DNA of 64,000 bases from NCBI GenBank assembly GCA_965652145.1, contig CBFGTV010000011.1, positions 4,432 through 68,431 on the forward strand, read 5' to 3'. The DNA is from CBFGTV01 sp965652145. GTDB lineage: Bacteria > Bacillota > Clostridia > Peptostreptococcales > Natronincolaceae. Below the pieces are notes generated by a model, which had not been told where the DNA came from, ran no database searches, and worked only from the letters and a program-made list of their open reading frames with translations. The translations under genes and the position numbers were made by a program. Numbering within the stretch: the first letter of the stretch is position 1; each line of letters begins with the position of its first letter. Of the stretch, positions 63,940-64,000 are shown one piece after another.

Positions 63940-64000
63940 ATGTATTTTTATCGATATCATGATCGAACGATGTTTTCCATGTCCCCCCAGGAGCAGGCGG
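63940..64000 (+). CDS. Start of a gene coupled to the giant protein, partial
   Basis: The ATG at 63940 lies one base after the stop of the 1629-residue gene, and its ribosome site AGGAGG is the end of that gene. Twenty full codons are visible (MYFYRYHDRTMFSMSPQEQA). No function can be given from this piece; the tight coupling suggests a functional partner. Confidence 0.8.
   Translation, partial: MYFYRYHDRTMFSMSPQEQA

Noticed and set aside
1..64000. CRISPR arrays, transposases, prophage genes, tRNA or rRNA genes
   Set aside because: No repeat-spacer pattern, transposase motifs, tRNA cloverleaf or rRNA sequence was recognised anywhere in the window.

Overview
The window reads as chromosomal DNA from an A+T-rich, Gram-positive anaerobe of the class Clostridia. 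The signs are strong GGAGG ribosome sites, TTGACA/TATAAT promoters, AddAB instead of RecBCD, PyrK/PyrD type 1B, a T-box, a PyrR attenuator, an Agr system and a rubrerythrin. The large Mrp/Mbh-type cation/proton antiporter locus suggests a salt- or alkali-adapted relative of Alkaliphilus or Natronincola; that placement is inference. No phage, insertion sequence, CRISPR array, tRNA or rRNA gene was recognised.

Layout. 1-9150 (minus): an Mrp/Mbh-type antiporter locus, with mrpE, F, G, two small MbhD/MbhE-like subunits, B, C and D, then three more large antiporter-like subunits, the last running off the left edge. Promoters and terminators divide it into three likely transcription units. 9379-10356: three small membrane proteins, two of them paralogs. 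10588-19591: a CBS-domain protein, addB-addA, yhaM and a small membrane protein. 19796-22418: rubrerythrin, phosphatidylserine decarboxylase and an orphan larE. 22493-24887: a two-gene ABC exporter. 25886-28793: a complete Agr quorum-sensing system in the order agrA-agrC / agrB-agrD, including a 39-codon agrD. 29206-34147: a TetR-regulated ABC/FtsX/HlyD-type export operon. 34289-40586: lipoproteins, a stalk-domain secreted protein, a BlaI/BlaR1-type pair and small unknowns. 40734-44331: an ABC system with a 694-residue permease that carries a large external domain. 44563-53399: the pyrimidine operon pyrC-pyrF-carA-carB-pyrK-pyrD-pyrE behind a PyrR-type attenuator. 53702-56370: serA and a tartrate/D-malate dehydrogenase-family gene behind a serine-specifier T-box. 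56737-58811: a DUF3221-like lipoprotein and a chemotaxis receptor of unusual topology. 59049 to the end: a 1629-residue multidomain protein (HD hydrolase, helical repeats, NadD-like nucleotidyltransferase, acetyltransferase-like, phosphoribosyltransferase-like) followed by the start of a tightly coupled gene.

How the parts work together. The antiporter locus would set ion and pH balance. The pyr and ser operons are controlled by RNA leaders that sense pyrimidine nucleotides (through PyrR) and uncharged tRNA-Ser. The Agr genes form a self-contained peptide signalling circuit. The best candidate for something undescribed is the giant fusion protein at 59049-63938 with its coupled downstream gene.
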